A DNA stretch of 64,000 nt, from NCBI RefSeq assembly GCF_002087235.1, contig NZ_MUIO01000012.1, positions 1-64,000 of the forward strand, read 5' to 3'. This DNA is from Pseudomonas floridensis (GTDB lineage Bacteria > Pseudomonadota > Gammaproteobacteria > Pseudomonadales > Pseudomonadaceae). How positions within the stretch are numbered: the first letter of the stretch is position 1; every line of letters starts with the position of its first letter. Made by a program: the position numbers and the translations under genes. Positions 1 to 9,072 of this stretch are shown piece by piece. Below the pieces are notes generated by a model. The model saw only the letters and a program-made list of their open reading frames with translations. It did not search any database and had not been told where the DNA came from.

Positions 1-303
1 GTCCGCGAAGACGGTGTATCGAACGCCGGATTCTGGTAAGCGTCTGCCGAGCTCACCTTGCATAAGCTAGAAGCTCATCACAAAGGGATTTGCCTGCTTG
101 TAGTTTTCCCATCGCTTCGAGAGTCCAACGTGGTTCGATGTATTGAGTGATGAGTTGGCGTTAGCGATGGCGTTGCTCGTATCACTGCTCTCCACGGATG
201 ATTCAATAGCACACGTGTACTATTGAGAGTCGTCATCAAATAAAATACGGTCTTCAATTAGGCTTACGAAATTCAGTGGCCGAACTTCTTCAGGTTTTAA
301 TTG
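1..303. other. window-edge intergenic region
   Basis: No supported gene lies here. Frame 1 is open from base 1 to a TAA at 37-39, so the last 12 codons of a gene truncated by the window edge are possible but cannot be identified. The stretch carries a 22-bp near-perfect palindrome at 204-225, described separately, about 80 bp upstream of the first lipoprotein gene. Confidence 0.5.
204..225. promoter_or_regulatory. palindromic operator candidate, copy 1 (TAG-ACA/TGT-CTA type)
   Basis: The 22 bp from 204 to 225 match their own reverse complement at 20 positions, with a core CACACGTGTACTATTG. The outer arms ATAG...CTAT resemble two other sites in the window (35273-35291 and 36770-36785). The site sits 79 bp upstream of the lipoprotein start at 304, a reasonable place for a dimeric regulator. 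The regulator is unknown. Confidence 0.4.
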
Positions 304-978
304 ATGATTGCGAACATATTCAAAACTGTAGCGACTGTCGCTGTGTTTGGTTTTCTCTCCGCATGCGCAGGTGTACCGCCAAAGCCCTCTAGTGGTGCTG
401 TGCCCTACGCCCCTACGCAGTGCGGAGGGGTCAAAACCGATACCGTTGCGTTTCTGACCAAGGCTTGCGACAGTCAACTGCAATCCGGCGCCAAGCCTCT
501 GGCCTGCGGTTCTTTGCGCGAGGAGATTGCCAAGGTGATCGTTGAGATGCAGCAGGAGCCCGCTCGCATAATGGCCGCACAGCGTAGCAATGCTTGCCGC
601 GAGACAGTGATGGAGAACATCAGCGGTGACATGGACAAAGCCATGCAGACGTTGAACAGGTTCCAGGCTGCGCAACTCGATGAGCTTATACCGGAACAGT
701 GCGCTCGCGTTGACTTCAGGAAGCTCGATGCACTCGGCAAACAGTGCAAAGAGCAACTGGCCGAGCCGGGTGATACGAGCACAAAGACCGCGTGCGCAAA
801 CCTGTCAAAAGAATTCGACGTGATGGGTCCTGTGCTTGACCGGGCACACGCACAAAACGATCTGGATCCAGAGGCGTGCAGCAATTCCTTAAAGATGATA
901 AACGCCCACGTTGGAGCGGCGCTGAAGCCTGCGAGTGAGTACCGCGCCCGCAAATTTGATGAGAATCCGACATGGTAA
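304..978 (+). CDS. putative lipoprotein, unknown function
   Basis: The predicted 224-residue protein starts with a short hydrophobic leader ending in a lipobox (Leu-Ser-Ala-Cys at about residues 18-21), so it is probably exported and lipid-anchored. The mature part is mostly polar and helical and rich in cysteines (Cys pairs spread through residues 40-200), suggesting disulfides in the periplasm. No family is recognised. ATG at 304 is preferred over the in-frame TTG at 301; an AGG lies upstream with long spacing. Its stop codon overlaps the start of the next lipoprotein gene by 7 bases, so the two are probably co-translated. Confidence 0.6.
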   Translation: MIANIFKTVATVAVFGFLSACAGVPPKPSSGAVPYAPTQCGGVKTDTVAFLTKACDSQLQSGAKPLACGSLREEIAKVIVEMQQEPARIMAAQRSNACRETVMENISGDMDKAMQTLNRFQAAQLDELIPEQCARVDFRKLDALGKQCKEQLAEPGDTSTKTACANLSKEFDVMGPVLDRAHAQNDLDPEACSNSLKMINAHVGAALKPASEYRARKFDENPTW

Positions 979-1364
979 TTCGTGCGCTCAAGCCTTTATT
1001 GCTCGCGAGCATAACGTTGACCAGTGCCTGCGCTTCTGTTCCTGAGCTGATGGCTAGATCAGCTTGGGAGGGCCGTAATGTCAGTGAAGCGTACAAGATG
1101 TGGGGCGGGCCACATCAGATTAATCAGAATTCAGACGGTGTATTTACCCTCGTCTGGTTTGAATCACATTTTAAAACCGATACGGTCTACAAAGGCAGCA
1201 GTGAGAACGTAAGTGGTGGTGTTCGAAACATCACCAATTATTACGCCGACGAAACGAGAAATGTGGAGTGCAAGATCACACTCTACGTCGCGCCAGATCA
1301 AACCATCCTTAAAGCCGACTCCGAAGGTGGTTGTGGCCCACATATGGCTCCCCCCCCTAAGTGA
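972..1364 (+). CDS. small putative lipoprotein abutting IS66 remnant
   Basis: The 130-residue product has a signal peptide ending in Thr-Ser-Ala-Cys (about residues 17-20), typical of lipidation by Lgt/LspA. The mature domain begins with a helix (WEGRNVSEAYKMWGGP) and continues with beta-rich sequence, a pattern seen in small Pseudomonas lipoproteins that precede a conserved GxPxxxxxxxxG turn. No function can be assigned. It overlaps the upstream lipoprotein gene by 7 bp. The last codons (about 1340-1364) lie exactly where IS66 homology begins, so the native C-terminus may have been replaced: the stop codon may come from the element junction. Confidence 0.6.
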   Translation: MVIRALKPLLLASITLTSACASVPELMARSAWEGRNVSEAYKMWGGPHQINQNSDGVFTLVWFESHFKTDTVYKGSSENVSGGVRNITNYYADETRNVECKITLYVAPDQTILKADSEGGCGPHMAPPPK

Positions 1365-2515
1365 ATCGCCGCAGCCCGTTTTCCGCTGCGTAACGATCCT
1401 GCGAAGAGCCAGTTCGTACGTCCAGGCGCCCATGGCCTTATTTGGTCTTCTGCCCAGTTGTTGTCTATGGGGACGGCCCCGTCATCGAGGTAGCGCGACA
1501 ACGCTGCCCAGCGTTTCAGGCGGTAATCAAGTGTTTTGCTGATGGCCGAGCCCTCGGGCACGAGGTCACGCTGGGCAAGCATCCAGGCATGCGGCATGTT
1601 CATTACCGGCACGGCTTTTTCTTGCCGTATTCGGCGCCGTAAATACGGCTCCAGATCGCGAACTTCGCTTTCGATTTCGTGCAGCAACTGGATATAACGC
1701 AGGGCTTGCTCCGCAAGCGTGCTTGTATTCGTAGCGTGCAGTTCAAAGAACTTACGTCACGCATGAGCCATGCACCCGATCTGCGTCACGCTTAGTTCGA
1801 AGTTGGCTTTGCAACCGCCAAAATCATCGCAGACCAGCTTGCCCTTCCAGTCATTCAGGAAGTTGCGAGCGTGCTCTCCGGCGCGGCTAGGGCTGAAGTC
1901 GTAAACCACCGCTGCCACATCTGAGAACTGGCTGGTGGCGTAGGCCCAAACATAGGAGGCGGTGAGTCTTCTTCGTTTCCGGCATGAGCATTTGCTCGGG
2001 TATTTCATCAGCATGAACAACCTGCTGCCCTAGTACCACGTCGCGCAGCGCATCGACCAGCGGCTGCAACTGAACTCCAGTCAGTAAATACGCCGGGCGT
2101 GTAATCCAGCTTCTCGCTGACGTCCTCGCCGATGCGCTTGAGCGCGCAGCCGCATATCCGGTTCGTGATGGATCAACGTGCGAGGAAATTCAGCCGGTAA
2201 TGCAGTGCGCTTAGGCTTCTGCTTTTTTTTGGTCGCCGCTGGCACTGTTTGCAAGGCCCGAAACTCTGCTTCAATCGCTGAGATATCGGTATTGATCAGG
2301 CCATCGGGTCAACTGGTCTGCTCAGGATTCATCTGCTCGCTGCGCTTGGCAAACTTCAAACGTTTGAGTTGCGCGATCTTGTGGGTCAGTTTCTCGATGA
2401 CTGTTTGATCACGGTTGATTTTCTTGCCCATCGTGCCAGCCTGCGACAGCAACTGTGCTGCCAAAGCACGCAGTTGGTCGGGGGACATTTGGTTGAGATT
2501 GGGAGAAGACGTCAT
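1363..2515 (-). pseudogene. tnpC: IS66 transposase (tnpC), frameshifted and truncated
   Basis: The reading frame starts at 2515 with the N-terminal leucine-zipper-like region (LTHKIAQLKRLKFAKRSEQM) and stops at 2309. The DDE core is then scattered over three frames: a segment with VLGQQVVHADEIPEQML around 2069-1960, one with VWAYATSQFSDVAAVVYDFS and VCDDFGG around 2020-1757, and the C-terminal part with AVPIDNNWAE (the catalytic Glu region) around 1687-1363. At least three frame changes plus loss of the C-terminus make an active transposase impossible. An intact IS66 TnpC is about 510 residues. Confidence 0.85.
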
Positions 2516-2576
2516 GCGCCGGATTTTGCCAGAGCAGGCGCCTCGCGACGATAGACCGATAGGTTAATGGCAGCCG

Positions 2577-2895
2577 TTAAAGCAGTGTGATCAAGCCTTC
2601 AGAACCTGCGCGTTGCCATGGCAGACCCAGCACCAATGCCTGAAGTTGCTCAGTATCCAGTTCTATCTCAGAGCCATGGCGAATGCCAGGCCAGTGGAAC
2701 TTGCCTTGGTTCAATCGGCGCGCCACCAGCCATATTCCCAAGCCGTCATGCACTAGCACTTTCATGCGATTGGCGCGGCGGTTGGTGAACAGATAAGCAC
2801 AGTGTGGCCGCACCGAACACCGCGATTACCTTGGCCAATGCGGCGCGCATGTCCATCGGCTCGGTGGCGAGCCAGGTGGAGTCGATGCGAATCAT
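2577..2895 (-). pseudogene. tnpB: IS66 accessory protein TnpB, frameshifted
   Basis: The frame begins at ATG 2895 with MIRIDSTWLATEPMDMRAAL, the classic IS66 Orf2 N-terminus, and shifts near 2811. The second half (CAYLFTNRRANRMKVLVHDG, LARRLNQGKFHW-like) continues in another frame to 2577. An intact TnpB is about 115 residues and is required for IS66 transposition. One indel is enough to explain the break. Confidence 0.85.
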
Positions 2896-3223
2896 CGCAA
2901 AGGTCTCGAAGAAAGGTCGCGCAGGCAGGCGCATTTTCAGTTGGCCAGTTCACTTTGACGGTGTCGCGCGGGTGCTATATTTCAACGCAGATATTCTATG
3001 ATGATGGGGGCGAGTTGGCCCCGGCCAGCAGCATGGGTAACGGAATAAATGCAGGTTGCATCGCTGTGTTTTTCTGCGCTTGCAGGCGAATCCATTTGTG
3101 GACGAGGTTGGAGTTGAGGCTATGGCTGAGCGCGATGCTGGCAATCGAACCACCGGGCTGGGCACACTCCTGAATGACTTGGGCTTTGAGGGACTTGGAA
3201 TAGGAGCGGCGTGTTGGCTGCAT
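2892..3223 (-). pseudogene. tnpA: IS66 accessory protein TnpA (helix-turn-helix), frameshifted
   Basis: From ATG 3223 the product reads MQPTRRSYSKSLKAQVIQEC followed by a helix-turn-helix region (GGSIASIALSHSLNSNLVHK), as in IS66 Orf1. The frame stops near 2996, but the expected C-terminal tail (VKVNWPTENA...CATFLRDL) continues in another frame to about 2900, just before tnpB. At least two single-base indels have disabled it. Confidence 0.8.
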
Positions 3224-3250
3224 GAAATACCCGCTTAAAAGGCTAGAGCT

Positions 3251-3278
3251 GGTGCCCACTTAAATTTAAGTGCACACC
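3251..3278. repeat. 28-bp palindrome at the right edge of the IS66 remnant
   Basis: A 16-bp perfect palindrome, CACTTAAATTTAAGTG (3257-3272), is extended on both sides by GGTG and CACC to an imperfect 28-bp palindrome. It lies just outside tnpA, where the right terminal repeat of IS66 would be, and may be an element end or a hairpin limiting read-through into the element. Confidence 0.45.
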
Positions 3279-3352
3279 ATGTATTGGCTTTGCGGGCCCG
3301 GGTAGACGACTTGGCTGGACGCTTACGGATTCTTGTCGGATGCACTGGCCTG

Positions 3353-3377
3353 TTCGTGGACAAGTCCACTCCAACAG
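3353..3377. repeat. REP element (single)
   Basis: The 25 bases contain cgtggacaagtccactcc, which also occurs at 26181-26205. This is the Pseudomonas REP type with a short inner palindrome. It lies downstream of the dpp operon between dppF and the IS66 remnant. Confidence 0.65.
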
Positions 3378-3401
3378 CGGTCCATCCTTCAGGTTCAGGC
3401 G

Positions 3402-3433
3402 CCCGAGCGAATGGACATGTCCACTCGCTCGGG
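3402..3433 (-). terminator. hairpin downstream of dppF
   Basis: The arms CCCGAGCGA (3402-3410) and TCGCTCGGG (3425-3433) form a 9-bp GC-rich stem, and the loop itself contains a TGGACATGTCCA palindrome. It starts about 20 bases beyond the dppF stop on the minus strand. No long U tract follows, so it may protect the 3-prime end or terminate weakly. Confidence 0.5.
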
Positions 3434-3453
3434 GCTGTATCCGTTCAACCCGA

Positions 3454-4428
3454 TCAGGCGGCGACGAATTGCTCGGCGTAGTGGCAGGCCACTTGACGGT
3501 TATCCACCAGACGCAGTTCCGGTATGTCGGTTGCGCAACGCTCGGTCGCATACGGGCAACGCTTGTGGAAAGCGCAGCCGCTTGGCGGGTTGAGCGGGTT
3601 GGGCAGTTCACCGACGATCTTGATCTTGGGTTTCAGTGGATCAGGATGAATGGTCGGAGTCGCTGACAGCAGTGCCTGGGTGTACGGGTGCAGCGGACGG
3701 CTGTAGATTTCTTCCTTGGGACCCATTTCCGCAGGCCGGCCCAGATACATCACCAGCACGGTATCGGCAACGTGACGCACCACCGACAGGTTGTGAGAAA
3801 TGAACACATAGGCTGTGTTGAATTCCTGCTGCAGATCCATGAACAGGTTGAGCACCTGTGCCTGAATCGACACGTCCAGCGCCGAGGTCGGTTCATCCGC
3901 CACCAGCACCTTGGGCTGCAGCATCATGGCCCGGGCCAGCGCGATACGCTGACGCTGACCACCGGAGAACATGTGCGGGTAGCGCTGATAGTGTTCAGGG
4001 CGCAAGCCGACCTGAGCCATCATCGCCTGCACTTTCTCGCGGCGTTCCGCGGCAGACAGCTGGGTGTTGATCAGCAACGGTTCGCCAAGCTGATCACCAA
4101 TCTTCTGCCGTGGGTTGAGCGACGCGTAGGGGCTCTGAAACACCATCTGCACATCCTTGCGCAACTGCTTGCGCTCGGACTTGCTGGCGCCTGCCACTTC
4201 CTGACCGGCGATTTTCAGCGAGCCGGACGAGGGTTCTTCGATCAGGGTCAGTGCGCGTGCCAGGGTGGACTTGCCGCAACCGGATTCACCCACCACAGCC
4301 AGGGTCTTGCCCGCTTCCAGTTCGAACGAGACGCCGTTGAGGGCACGCACCAGCGCCGTGCCTTTGAACAGGCCACGCGAGACTTCATAGTGACGGGTAA
4401 GGTCGCGGGCGGTAAGTACGACGCTCAT
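3454..4428 (-). CDS. dppF: dipeptide ABC transporter ATP-binding protein DppF
   Basis: This 324-residue ATPase is the second nucleotide-binding subunit of the di/oligopeptide importer and acts on the inner face of the plasma membrane. Visible motifs are Walker A GESGCGKST, the signature LSGGQ-type FSGGQRQRIALARAM, Walker B VLVADEPTSALD, the H-loop ISHNLS, and the C-terminal oligo/dipeptide domain with CAFHKRCPYA that marks the Opp/Dpp NTPase family and in relatives binds an Fe-S cluster. The start at 4428 is chosen because the dppD stop overlaps it (TGATG) and the frame upstream of it is dppD sequence. It is the last gene of the minus-strand dpp operon. Confidence 0.92.
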   Translation of the reverse strand: MSVVLTARDLTRHYEVSRGLFKGTALVRALNGVSFELEAGKTLAVVGESGCGKSTLARALTLIEEPSSGSLKIAGQEVAGASKSERKQLRKDVQMVFQSPYASLNPRQKIGDQLGEPLLINTQLSAAERREKVQAMMAQVGLRPEHYQRYPHMFSGGQRQRIALARAMMLQPKVLVADEPTSALDVSIQAQVLNLFMDLQQEFNTAYVFISHNLSVVRHVADTVLVMYLGRPAEMGPKEEIYSRPLHPYTQALLSATPTIHPDPLKPKIKIVGELPNPLNPPSGCAFHKRCPYATERCATDIPELRLVDNRQVACHYAEQFVAA

Positions 4429-5396
4429 CACGCCACCTCCTGATTCAAGGGATAGAAGCAACGCGCCAGGCTATGAGCCTTGGGGTCCAGCGCCGGACGC
4501 TGAACGCGGCAGTTGTCCTGCACGTACGGGCAGCGTGGCGACAGCAGGCAACCCTGCGGACGGTCATAACGGCCAGGAACCATGCCCGGCAGAGTCGCCA
4601 GACGCTCGGCGCCCATGCTGTGTTCCGGAATCGCGGCCAGCAGCGCTTCGCTGTACGGATGCGCCGGAACGTCGAACAGACCGGGCACCTGGCCCACTTC
4701 AACGGCCTGACCTGCGTACATCACGCAGACCCGCTGGGCGGTTTCAGCCACCACCGCCAGGTCGTGGGTGATCAGCACCAGTGCCATGTCCTGCTCTTTC
4801 TGCAGGCTGAGCAGCAATTCCATGATCTGCGCCTGAATCGTCACGTCCAGTGCGGTGGTCGGTTCGTCGGCGATCAGCAGTTTCGGCTCGCCGGCAATCG
4901 CCATGGCAATTGCAACGCGCTGACTCATGCCGCCGGACAGTTGGTGCGGGTAAGCATTCAGGCGTGCGGCAGCGCCGGGGATCTCGACCTTTTCCAGCAA
5001 TTCCAGCGCACGCTGACGCGCCGCCTTGCCGGACATTCCCAAGTGTTGACGCAGCACTTCTTCGATCTGGAAGCCCACGGTATAGCTGGGGTTCAGTGCG
5101 GTCATCGGGTCCTGGAAGACCATCGCCAGGTCTTTGCCGACAATGCGCCGACGTTGGCGTGAGCTGAGTTTGGTCAGGTCCTTGCCGTCGAAGTTGAGTG
5201 CGTCGGCGGTGATGATGCCGGGTGCGTCGATCAGGCCCATCAGCGCCATCATGGTCACGGATTTACCCGAACCCGACTCGCCCACAATGGCCAGCACTTC
5301 ACCTCGGTCAACGCTCAGGGACAGACCGTCCACGACGGGTACGGCCTTGGCGTCGCCGAAGCGGACGTTGAGATTCTTGATTTCAAGCAGTGACAT
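4428..5396 (-). CDS. dppD: dipeptide ABC transporter ATP-binding protein DppD
   Basis: This 322-residue ATPase pairs with DppF to power peptide import. It shows Walker [10 protein letters not shown], signature [14 protein letters not shown], Walker [14 protein letters not shown]-loop ITHDLAVV and the C-terminal oligopeptide-transporter motif [12 protein letters not shown]. The ATG at 5396 matches the family N-terminus ([14 protein letters not shown]) and is preceded by a GAGG-type ribosome site. It overlaps dppF by one base and follows dppC by about 10 bases. Confidence 0.92.
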   Translation of the reverse strand: MSLLEIKNLNVRFGDAKAVPVVDGLSLSVDRGEVLAIVGESGSGKSVTMMALMGLIDAPGIITADALNFDGKDLTKLSSRQRRRIVGKDLAMVFQDPMTALNPSYTVGFQIEEVLRQHLGMSGKAARQRALELLEKVEIPGAAARLNAYPHQLSGGMSQRVAIAMAIAGEPKLLIADEPTTALDVTIQAQIMELLLSLQKEQDMALVLITHDLAVVAETAQRVCVMYAGQAVEVGQVPGLFDVPAHPYSEALLAAIPEHSMGAERLATLPGMVPGRYDRPQGCLLSPRCPYVQDNCRVQRPALDPKAHSLARCFYPLNQEVA

Positions 5397-5406
5397 ACGA
5401 ATCTCC

Positions 5407-6318
5407 TCAGGCGGCGTTCTTGAGTTTCGGGTCCAGCGCATCGCGCAGGCCGTCGCCCATCAGGTTGATTGCCAGCACGCTGAGCAAAATGGTCAGGCCG
5501 GGCAGGCTGACGACCCACCAGGCGCGTTCGATGTAATCGCGGGCCGAGGCAAGCATGGTGCCCCACTCAGGCGTCGGCGGTTGTACGCCAAGGCCCAGGA
5601 AGCCCAGTGCGGCGGCATCGAGAATCGCCGACGAGAAACTCAGGGTCGCCTGAACGATCAGCGGCGCCATGCAGTTGGGCAGCACGGTGATGAACATCAG
5701 ACGCGGCAGGGTAGCGCCAGCCAGACGGGCAGCAGTCACGTAGTCGCGGTTCAGTTCGCCCATCACCGCAGCGCGGGTCAGACGGACATAGGACGGCAGC
5801 GAGACGATCGCGATGGCGATCACGGTGTTGATCAGGCCAGGGCCGAGAATCGCCACGATGGCTACGGCCAGCAGCAGCGAGGGCAGGGCGAGCATGATGT
5901 CCATCAGGCGCATGACCGACGGGCCCAGAACGCGTGGGAAGAAACCCGCCAGCAGGCCCAGCAGAATGCCGGGGATCAGCGACATGACCACCGAGGACAG
6001 GCCGATCAGCAATGACAGGCGCGAGCCCTGAATCAGGCGCGACAGCAGGTCGCGGCCCAGTTCGTCGGTGCCGAGGATGAACTGCCATTGGCCGCCTTCC
6101 AGCCAGACCGGCGGAGTCAGCAGGAAATCACGGTATTGCTCGCTGGGGTCGTGCGGTGCCACCCAGGGGGCGAACAGCGCGCAGAACACGATGACGATCA
6201 TGAAGATCAGGCCGGCAACGGCGCCTTTGTTCTTGGCGAACGCTTGCCAGAATTCTTTGTACGGAGACGGATAAAGCAGGCTTTGATCGACTGCTACCGC
6301 AGGAGTAGGTGTGCTCAT
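5407..6318 (-). CDS. dppC: dipeptide ABC transporter permease DppC
   Basis: This 303-residue inner-membrane permease has an N-terminal cytoplasmic tail, one isolated membrane segment ([20 protein letters not shown]), the conserved [19 protein letters not shown] motif and then five membrane segments containing the EAA loop ([18 protein letters not shown]). This is the DppC/OppC pattern. ATG at 6318 (MSTPTPAV) is preferred to the upstream ATG at 6360, which would overlap dppB. It lies 10 bp behind dppB. Confidence 0.92.
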   Translation of the reverse strand: MSTPTPAVAVDQSLLYPSPYKEFWQAFAKNKGAVAGLIFMIVIVFCALFAPWVAPHDPSEQYRDFLLTPPVWLEGGQWQFILGTDELGRDLLSRLIQGSRLSLLIGLSSVVMSLIPGILLGLLAGFFPRVLGPSVMRLMDIMLALPSLLLAVAIVAILGPGLINTVIAIAIVSLPSYVRLTRAAVMGELNRDYVTAARLAGATLPRLMFITVLPNCMAPLIVQATLSFSSAILDAAALGFLGLGVQPPTPEWGTMLASARDYIERAWWVVSLPGLTILLSVLAINLMGDGLRDALDPKLKNAA

Positions 6319-6328
6319 ATCGATGATC

Positions 6329-7339
6329 TCAGCGCTGGTGACGGATGCGTGGGTTGGCAAAGCCGTAGAGGATGTCCACCACGAAGTTGACCAGGATCAC
6401 CAGGCAGGCGATCAGCAGGATGCCGTTTTGCACGACCGGATAATCACGGGCGCCGATGGCTTCGATCAGCCACTTGCCGATGCCCGGCCAGGAGAAGATC
6501 GTTTCGGTCAGTACCGCACCGGCCAGCAAGGTGCCGATCTGCAAGCCGAACACGGTCAGGACCGGAATCAGGGCGTTGCGCAGGCCGTGAACGAATACCA
6601 CGCGTGCAGGCGACAGGCCCTTGGCTCTGGCGGTCCGCACGTAGTCTTCACGCAACACTTCGAGCATCGAGGAGCGGGTCATCCGGGCGATGACCGCCAG
6701 TGGAATGGTGCCCAGCACGATGGCCGGAAGAATCAGGTGATGCAGGGCGTCGAGAAACGCGCCTTCTTCATCGCTTAACAGGGTGTCGATCAGCATGAAG
6801 CCGGTCACCGGCTGAATGTCGTAGAGCAAATCGATACGCCCGGAAACCGGGGTCCAGCCCAGCGACACCGAGAAGAACATGATGAGAATCAGGCCCCACC
6901 AGAAGATTGGCATCGAGTACCCGGCGAGGGAAATCCCCATCACCCCATGGTCGAACAGGGACCCTCGCTTGAGGGCTGCGATCACACCGGCAAGCAGCCC
7001 GATGACGCCAGCGAAAATCAGCGCTGCCAGCGACAACTCAAGGGTTGCCGGGAACAGCGAGGTGAATTCGGTCCAGACGCTGGTGCGCGTACGCAGCGAT
7101 TCACCGAGGTCGCCCTGGGCGAGCTTGCCGATGTAATCGATGTACTGCGCATACAGCGGCTTGTTCAGGCCAAGGCGTTCCATGGCCTGGGCGTGCATTT
7201 CCGGGTCGACCCGGCGCTCGCCCATCATGACTTCCACAGGGTCGCCTGGAATCAGGCGAATCAGCGCGAACGTCAGCAGGGTAATGCCGAAGAAGGTAGG
7301 GATCAGTAACCCCACCCGGCGGGCAATAAAACTAAACAT
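6329..7339 (-). CDS. dppB: dipeptide ABC transporter permease DppB
   Basis: The 336-residue permease begins with MFSFIARRVGLLIPTFFGIT and the diagnostic FALIRLIPGDPV segment of DppB/OppB proteins. It has six predicted membrane spans and an EAA loop (RTARAKGLSPARVVFVHGLR). With DppC it forms the transport channel. It follows the last dppA copy by about 70 bp containing a hairpin (7372-7402), so the permease part is probably expressed from the same transcript at a lower level than the binding proteins. Confidence 0.92.
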   Translation of the reverse strand: MFSFIARRVGLLIPTFFGITLLTFALIRLIPGDPVEVMMGERRVDPEMHAQAMERLGLNKPLYAQYIDYIGKLAQGDLGESLRTRTSVWTEFTSLFPATLELSLAALIFAGVIGLLAGVIAALKRGSLFDHGVMGISLAGYSMPIFWWGLILIMFFSVSLGWTPVSGRIDLLYDIQPVTGFMLIDTLLSDEEGAFLDALHHLILPAIVLGTIPLAVIARMTRSSMLEVLREDYVRTARAKGLSPARVVFVHGLRNALIPVLTVFGLQIGTLLAGAVLTETIFSWPGIGKWLIEAIGARDYPVVQNGILLIACLVILVNFVVDILYGFANPRIRHQR

Positions 7340-7371
7340 CTTGTGGTGTACCTCATCAGCCGGTCAGGCAT

Positions 7372-7402
7372 ACCGCCCTTGCTCTTGTGGAGCGCAGGCG
7401 GT
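7372..7402 (-). terminator. hairpin between dppA4 and dppB
   Basis: The arms ACCGCC and GGCGGT enclose an inner GCTC/GAGC stem, giving a two-step hairpin in the 70-bp gap between the fourth binding-protein gene and dppB. A T6 run lies on the plus-strand side only. In the minus-strand transcript the hairpin has no U tract, so attenuation or 3-prime protection of the dppA message is more likely than full termination. Confidence 0.4.
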
Positions 7403-7410
7403 GGTTTTTT

Positions 7411-9006
7411 CTACTTCACCCCGGTCGTGGTGAAGTTGTTATTGGTCAGCGGGCTGATATGAAAGCCTTCGACATTTTTGCGCATTGCCACGAACAGCTT
7501 TGGATAAGCCAGGCTGATCCAGGGCTGTTCCTGATTGAACACTTTTTGAGCCTGCTTATAGAGGGCAGCCCGTTCGCTCGGTTCGGTAATTTTCCGGGCT
7601 TCGGTGATTGCCGCTTCAAACTCCTTGTTGCACCAGCGGGCATAGTTTTCGCCATTCTTCGCTGCATCGCAGCTCAGGTTGGGGGTCAGGAAGTTGTCCG
7701 GGTCGCCGTTGTCGCCAGCCCATCCTGCGAAGACCATGTCATGTTCACCCTTCTTGGCACGCTTGAGCATTTCGCCCCATTCCATGATGCGAATGTCGAG
7801 CTTGATGCCTACCTTGGCCAGGTCCGACTGGAGCATCTGGGCGCCTACCATCGGATTGGGGTTGGTCACCGCGCCGCCATTGCGGGCGAAGAGGGTAAAC
7901 ACCTGACCGTCGGGTACGCCAGCTTCCTTAAGCAAAGCGCGGGCCTTTTCCGGATCATAAGGCGTTGCCTGACTCTCGGTGTCGTAGCCCATCATGGTCG
8001 GTGGGTACGGACCTACGCCCTCAGTGGCCTTGCCTTCGCCAAACAGCGCCCTGATGTAGGACTTCTTGTCGAACGCCAGATTGATCGCCTGTCGCACGCG
8101 AGCGTCGCTCAGGTATTTGTGCGAGGTGTTGATCGCCACATAGCTGGTCATCATGGACTCCATCTCGTCGATCTTGAGATTGGGGTCCGCTTTGATGTTG
8201 GCAATATCGTCAGGTTTTGGATAAAGCGCAACCTGACATTCATTGGCCTTGAGCTTTTGCAGGCGTGTGTTGTTGTCCAGAGTGATCGCGAAAATCAGCG
8301 CCTCACTCGGAACCTTGCCTTTCCAGTAATCCGGGTTGGCTTTATAGCGGACCTGAGCATCCTTGGCATAGCGTGTCAGGATGAACGGACCGGTGCCGAT
8401 GGGCTTGCTGTTGAATTCGCCGGTCTTGTTGCTCTTGAGCAACTGGTCGGCGTACTCGGCGGAGTAGATCGAGGTGAACGGCATGGCCAGGTCACGCAGG
8501 AACGGTGACTCGGGGCGCGTCAGGGTGAACTTCACCGTGGAGTCGTCGACTTTCTCGACACTTTGGAGCAGGTTCTGGAAGTCCATGCTCTCGAAATAAG
8601 GGTAGCCGACCAGCGAGAGTGCGTGCCACGGGTGCTTCGGGTCCAGCTGGCGCTGGAAGCTCCAGACCACGTCGTCGGCGTTCATTTCGCGGGTGGGTTT
8701 GAAATAGTCGGTGGTCTGAAACTTTACACCTTTACGAAGCTTGAAGGTGTAGGTCAGGCCATCCTCACTGATGTCCCAGCTCTCGGCGAGGCCTGGAACC
8801 GTGTCAGTCGTGCCGGGGGTGAAGGCGACCAGACGTTCGAGAATGGTTTCTGCCGAGGCGTCTGCCGTGACGGCGGTCGTGTACTGCGCGATATCGAAAC
8901 CTTCAGGGCTGGCCTCTGTGCAGACCACCAGCGGCTTGGCCGAGACGGATGCAGCAGCGCTGAGCAGCGCAATGGCGATCGAAGCGCGGAGCGATAGCAG
9001 TTTCAA
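7411..9006 (-). CDS. dppA: periplasmic peptide-binding protein DppA (copy 4)
   Basis: The 531-residue product is a family-5 extracellular solute-binding protein. A Sec signal peptide (residues about 1-23, ending VSA-KP) precedes LVVCTEASPEGFD and the SBP_bac_5 landmarks GLAESWDISEDGLTYTFKLR and IGTGPFILTRY. It delivers di- or tripeptides to DppBCDF. By position (between the OprD porin and dppB) it matches dppA4 of the Pseudomonas aeruginosa dpp cluster. A GAGG-type ribosome site precedes ATG 9006. Peptide preference cannot be read from the sequence. Confidence 0.88.
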   Translation of the reverse strand: MKLLSLRASIAIALLSAAASVSAKPLVVCTEASPEGFDIAQYTTAVTADASAETILERLVAFTPGTTDTVPGLAESWDISEDGLTYTFKLRKGVKFQTTDYFKPTREMNADDVVWSFQRQLDPKHPWHALSLVGYPYFESMDFQNLLQSVEKVDDSTVKFTLTRPESPFLRDLAMPFTSIYSAEYADQLLKSNKTGEFNSKPIGTGPFILTRYAKDAQVRYKANPDYWKGKVPSEALIFAITLDNNTRLQKLKANECQVALYPKPDDIANIKADPNLKIDEMESMMTSYVAINTSHKYLSDARVRQAINLAFDKKSYIRALFGEGKATEGVGPYPPTMMGYDTESQATPYDPEKARALLKEAGVPDGQVFTLFARNGGAVTNPNPMVGAQMLQSDLAKVGIKLDIRIMEWGEMLKRAKKGEHDMVFAGWAGDNGDPDNFLTPNLSCDAAKNGENYARWCNKEFEAAITEARKITEPSERAALYKQAQKVFNQEQPWISLAYPKLFVAMRKNVEGFHISPLTNNNFTTTGVK

Positions 9007-9029
9007 TAGAAGCCTCCTTGATGCAATGC

Positions 9030-9064
9030 GAAACGGCGGCTGACGTCATGTCGGCCGCCGTTTC
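9030..9064 (-). terminator. hairpin between opdP and dppA4
   Basis: The arms GAAACGGCGGC (9030-9040) and GCCGCCGTTTC (9054-9064) form a perfect 11-bp stem with a 13-base loop, a few bases past the opdP stop. The minus-strand transcript has only a short U run after it. It probably defines a 3-prime end or processing site. Confidence 0.55.
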
Positions 9065-9072
9065 ATCATCAT

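Larger units (their letters stand above)
1363..3280 (-). mobile_element. degenerate IS66-family insertion sequence (tnpA-tnpB-tnpC)
   Basis: Three adjacent minus-strand reading frames correspond to the IS66 set: tnpA (from 3223), tnpB (from 2895) and tnpC (from 2515 to about 1363). All three carry frameshifts or stops, so the copy is dead. TnpC similarity stops after the segment SGKRAAAI at about base 1364, at the stop codon of the neighbouring lipoprotein gene, so the 3-prime end of tnpC and the left terminal repeat are missing. The right boundary is estimated from a palindromic sequence at 3251-3278 and is not exact. The P. syringae group carries several IS66 elements; the exact ISfinder name needs a comparison. 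Confidence 0.8.

Noticed and set aside
1..39. 3-prime end of a gene cut by the window start
   Set aside because: Only 12 codons before a stop, insufficient to support identity; mentioned but not listed as a gene.
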